Part shown: in pieces, positions 59,824-64,000 of the stretch
Numbering within the stretch: the stretch's first letter is position 1
How the letters are laid out: every line of letters begins with the position of its first letter
DNA from: Lepidurus packardi
Lineage: Eukaryota; Arthropoda; Branchiopoda; Notostraca; Triopsidae
Assembly: GCA_023053545.1 (NCBI GenBank)
Contig: JAKZAN010000002.1
Coordinates: 6,246,375 to 6,310,374, forward strand
Direction: 5' to 3'
DNA length: 64,000 nt
The notes under the pieces: generated by a model
What the model saw: only the letters and a program-made list of their open reading frames with translations
Told to the model about the DNA's origin: nothing
Database searches by the model: none
Program-made: the position numbers and the translations under genes

Positions 59824-60454
59824 AGTTAAACACAAGTTGAAATTATGTTTATTGTGTATCTTATGCTGCACTTTTACTTTGGTCACTCTAAGGAATATGT
59901 CGAAGTCAGACTTTTTTCTGTGTCCAAAAACGGGATTCTGTTCTAATACGATTTTGTCAGTCACTCTTCGTCTCACGCTGAATTTAGTGCGCAGTTACCA
60001 AAGCCCACCCTATTTAGTATACTCAACACAGATCTACATTGAAATCTGGTAAACGAAAAGGGCTATATTTGTAAACAAGTCATTGTATTGGATTTGTGTG
60101 AGCGTCATATTGGTTCCCATAATAAAGCCGAAAACATGAGTAAAATGCACTCACGTGATTGCTTATCAACCTTCCCCACCTTAGTTGCGTTTCCCGTTTT
60201 CCCTAACATCCCTTTAGCACTGTTGGGTGTAATATTTTTTAACTTTTTAACTTATTTAATCATGTAGACCCTCATAGCCCATAAGAGATCTTTTCTAAGA
60301 TTAAAAAAAGCGATACCCGAAACCCCCAATGGAATGGCCGATGAGCAACAAAATATTTTTTTTTACTAAAAAACTCTAGCTTTTGCATCTTTTTTTCCTT
60401 TTCGCGTTTTAGTGTAAATGACAAGTATTTCAAATGCTTTCTCCCAGACTTAAA
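59824..60454. other. 3' flank of the carboxypeptidase gene
   Basis: Probably carboxypeptidase 3' UTR and spacer. AATAAA on the minus strand at 59848-59853 is a possible polyadenylation signal, only about 30 bp from the retrotransposon. Confidence 0.4.
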
Positions 60455-63400
60455 TTAACAGACTAATCGACCCCAGAAACCAGGATATGTTCTTCGGGCT
60501 AACTCTTGAGCTACTGCTTTGAAGGCGGCCCAAGATTCTTCACCACTCAGCTTAATTTTATCGGCGGGTAATATAAAGCCATGGTTACCGGCATCGCGCA
60601 GTTCTATCGTATATGAGTATTTGATACCTGCAATGCCTTTTGCCCAATCTTGAGAATTTCCTGTAAGAATAACCGTGCATTAGTATCCACGCTCCAATTT
60701 TCCTTTTCTTTTAAACTATAATAATTTCGATTTATTTTATTTATTTGTTGCTGTTTTCCTGTACCTGAAGCTTTGAATAGGAGATCAGGAATAGTGCCTA
60801 TTAAATACGAAGTATTGTGGGCAGCTTCCAATGCACGCACTCCGATTTTCGCCAATGAGAAGAGCTCTGCATAGTCATCAGGACGCTCCTCTGTGTAACC
60901 CCACGGCAAGAGCCACATTTGCGAGTATGCATGTAAACTGGAGTACATGATAATGTCGCCGTTTTGTTCCAAGATAAATTTGGCCATGGCTCGAGTCTCA
61001 GGTTCGGAGAAGGAGTCAGAGCCAGCAAAGCTGTCAGAACAAGGGTTCTTGGAACTTCCACCTTTTCGCCAATAAAAGCGCCAATTGCGGTTCAGGTCGG
61101 TGCCGATACATCCGGCTTGTCGACTAGTTGGAATTGCTGCATGCAAGGGTAACGAATTGCCAACGACGGGGGTAGAGTCGAGCTCATTTTCGTTTTCAGC
61201 GAATGGATCGATGCCGAGACCGTCGTCAATGAGCGACAACGTACGAGCTGAGGCATTTATGGGAGATCGGTTCTTCCTCCACATGCGATTCTTAGTGTGG
61301 CTGTAATCGTATCCGTCGGGGTTGACCAAGGGCAAAAAATACCATACAAATTTTTCCTTGAGACAGTCATTGTCCGGGTTTTCCACTAGTTCGTGAATGA
61401 TGAATGTCAATGTAGCTGGAGCAATCCATTCCCGAGCGTGAATACCTGTTCAAAATGAAACCATTCGTTCCCAGAAAAACATGAGCAAGTAGCCCATTGC
61501 TGTGATGCTTATCTTACCTGCGTCCATGAAAATTGCCTTGCGATTGGCTAATGCGTCATTGCGACGTGAGACTTTGAGAACTTGCAATGGTCTGCCTTCG
61601 TTACTCCTCCCAATCTCGATCAAACTGCAATCTTCTGGGTATTCGCGAACTAAATAGTTCAAGTAACTGTAAATATCTAAGAAAGTCATAGAAAAAGTCG
61701 TTAGTCAAGGCCCGTGTCACGAATTGAGATAATTATGGTTCAAAAAAACCTTCTGATTTATGGTAATGGTCCCATGTCAGTTGATGTTTTTCGCGTAAAG
61801 CTATTTCAGCATCAAAGGGCGGGTTCTCGTTATCGATTTCATCCTAAATAATAGCGTAAATATAGTTCCCATGAATTTTACAATAATATGTTTGAGTAAT
61901 TTCAGATGCAAAAATAGGAGCTTGGGTAATTCTGGATGAGGAAATACAACTAAAAAGCATTACTTGGAGATTCGCGATGTGAATGACGTAAGGCAAGTTT
62001 TCGTCTTCGAAGAACTGTTCTACGTCGTTAATAGACTCGGGAGATACCATGACGTCTGTCGCTGAAGTAACGAAAATGCCTCGGGGCCGCAAAAGCAGTT
62101 TTGGATCGGCCAAAAACTCGACACCAGGAAAGTCTTCTAGCTGTAGGATCCTTTGCGTCGAGTCTTCTGTTGGCAGGGTGACGCGATAGACGCGATAGTT
62201 GTTGAAAGTTTTTTGAGGTTCATCGACGAGTTCATCATCAGCAATTTTTCCAAAGTTGCGTTCCTGGATCTCCTCCTCACCTTCGCTTTTGCCTGCAGGA
62301 GTAATGGTCGTCGATTCCTTTTCAGTCGTGGATTGCGCCTCTTTTTCTTCTGCTTGGCTAGGTTGATGAACCCCAACTAGATAGTCTGTTGCTGGGCTCG
62401 TGATGATTGTCGTGGATTCAATTCCATTGTCATCGCCAGCGTCTTTCAACGTAAGGTCAACCTTTTCAGTACTATTTGTATCTTCTTTTTCTTCTTGTTC
62501 GTCATCACGATAGCCCAAGTCTGGTAAAGTAGTCACGGGTGCGCTGCGAAGTTCATCGTTTTGTTCAACTGGGAATATCATTGTGATTTCGGCTTCTTCT
62601 AGATTTCTAATCTCAGGCTCGGTCGTTTGTTCTTTGTCGATCGAATCGAGCTCGGGTTCTGCTGCTAGTTCTTCTTCTTTTGATTCTGAACTGGATTCAG
62701 AAGAGCTTTTAGGAAGTGACTTCGAATCGGACTCGGAAGAGCTTTTGTGTGGTTTGGGCTTGAGTTCTTCTGACTGGTCCAGTTCAACGGATTCTGGGTC
62801 TGCTGATGCGTCTCTTTGGAGCGATTCTGGATCGAAAGTGGTTTTTTGATCATGGAGCAGTTCGGGATTAGGTTCGGTTGTTATATCTTCTTCCGTGGAT
62901 CTAGGATGGGATTCTGTTGTTGGGCTGTTTTCAAGAGACTCTGGGTCGGATTCGGTATTAGGGTTTTCGTCTCCTGATTCTAAATTAGACTCGGTAACAC
63001 GATCGTGCTCTGTCAAAATGTCTAGCTTCTCAGTGGGTAATATCGCCGTAGAAAAATCATCCGTGTAATCTAGATTTGCTAAGTCGGCTACGGTCGTTGA
63101 TTCTGCATGATATTCGACTTCGGTTTTGTTGAGGATTCGTTCGGCTAGGACTAGAGGTACAGATTCAGGTTCGGATTCTTTGTTAGGTGACGTTGATTCT
63201 TCTCGCGAATCTAGGTGAACGTCATTGTCTACAATCGTCGATATCATTGTGGAATCTTGTCTGGAATACAAGTCCGGTTCAACGGTCGTGCTTGACTCTT
63301 GCCTGAACCCAAGCTCTGATTCAGTCGATTCAGAACCTGATGACTTCACTTCAGTGTCGGAAATAGATTCTGAACTGCCATCAAGCTCGGAATCAGTTGA

Positions 63401-63915
63401 CTCGATCGTCTCTGCATCAGTAGTTGCACTAGTTTCTTGTCGAATTTGCAGGTCTGACTCGCTTACTTCTATCGTCTCAGAATCCTGAACATGCTCTTTA
63501 TGGTCAACGTTCATTGTTTGACTGATTTCTACTGCCTCTTCCGCTTCTGTGGTAGGAATCGCTGGTCGTTCCTCTAGACTAGCGATCGTCGTGACTTCAG
63601 TTTCTGACAATTCAGTATGCTCAAGATAAGACACTGAATCTAGGACAATGTCTCGATGTGTCGGAGCGATTCCTTCCAACCCCGCCCAAGTGGTTGATTC
63701 ATCCTCCCAATTCAGCTCAGTGGGTCTACTTTTATCGTTTTGAGATAGTTCTATCATCATAAAAAGAAGTTATTACGGGGTTTTTCATAGGCCAAGTTCA
63801 TACCTGTTGTGACGTCCATTTCACTTTCGGTTTGAGCCTTAATGACGCAAGCGGTTATGATGAGGATGGCCCATGTTCTCTTCCCGATCACGTTCCGTTT
63901 TTTGGTGGGTATCAT
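60455..63915 (-). CDS. M14A metallocarboxypeptidase with very long acidic N-terminal extension
   Basis: Secreted zinc carboxypeptidase. Exons 63804-63915, 61964-63750, 61750-61843, 61518-61676, 60765-61445 and 60455-60660 join in phase to 1012 aa. A short basic N-terminus leads into a hydrophobic signal segment (TWAILIITACVI). About 500 residues, rich in Ser, Thr and Glu, follow. An activation propeptide comes next (YRVYRVTLP to about 633), then the catalytic domain. Zinc ligands are His720 and Glu723 (HARE) and His889 (SLHAYSQ). Arg777 and Arg837 (DLNRNW) match substrate-binding Arg127 and Arg145 of carboxypeptidase A, and Glu964 (IELRD) the general base Glu270. The Tyr248 position is Phe941 (LLFKASG). 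An insertion of about 40 residues lies between KNRS and CIGTD. Usual family length is about 420 aa. Confidence 0.93.
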
Positions 63916-64000
63916 TGCCCCAAGTTGAATGACTCCCTAAAACGAAAGTGTTACAAAAAATGGGACATAAAAACTATTGTTGCGTTATGATTTGGGGGAA
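63916..64000. other. Upstream of the carboxypeptidase start
   Basis: Short window edge; presumably 5' UTR or promoter. No TATA box is visible in these 85 bases. Confidence 0.4.

Overview
The window is nuclear DNA of an arthropod. Gene families (a Crumbs-complex Patj scaffold, single-ChtBD2 cuticle proteins of the CPAP1 type, a CLIP-domain serine protease, a BEL/Pao retrotransposon), introns mostly of 60-100 bp and compact exons all fit this. A branchiopod crustacean such as Daphnia is my best guess, but that is inference from style and gene content, not proof. Gene models were built by hand from splice sites; unless an uncertainty is stated, coding phases close exactly across every intron listed.

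Layout. 2.3-21.5 kb: Patj on the minus strand, 16 coding exons, 1449 aa, L27 plus five PDZ domains, with one 11.5 kb intron inside PDZ1 that holds several repeats and two strong hairpins. 22.8-23.6 kb: TM2D1 on the plus strand, divergent from Patj. 24.2-34.8 kb: a minus-strand cluster of chitin-binding cuticle genes: one frameshifted copy, one intact gene (276 aa), and a tandem 2.7 kb duplication carrying two near-identical genes (417 and 432 aa). All three intact genes have a signal exon and the same TATA box. 36.6-41.2 kb: a very large member of the same type, with a single ~4.2 kb exon encoding a disordered charged region followed by one C-terminal ChtBD2. 43.8-49.2 kb: a CLIP-domain serine protease with two alternative 3' terminal exons, each encoding the catalytic-serine segment. 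53.7-59.8 kb: a complete BEL/Pao element (apparently identical 368 bp LTRs, 5 bp target duplication, one intact 1768-codon gag-pol ORF). 60.5-63.9 kb: an M14 metallocarboxypeptidase with an N-terminal extension of about 500 residues, rich in Ser, Thr and Glu.

How they fit together. The middle of the window is a secreted, cuticle/extracellular-matrix neighbourhood: four or five chitin-binding proteins beside a CLIP protease (usually cuticle, clotting or immune cascades) and a secreted carboxypeptidase. Patj (apical polarity) and TM2D1 (membrane protein) at the left are unrelated housekeeping or developmental genes. I saw no convincing tRNA, rRNA, CRISPR array or bacterial-type operon. The most distinctive observations are the duplicated catalytic terminal exon of the protease, the duplicated 5' splice site in a cuticle gene, the odd active site and huge acidic extension of the carboxypeptidase, and the hairpin-rich giant Patj intron.
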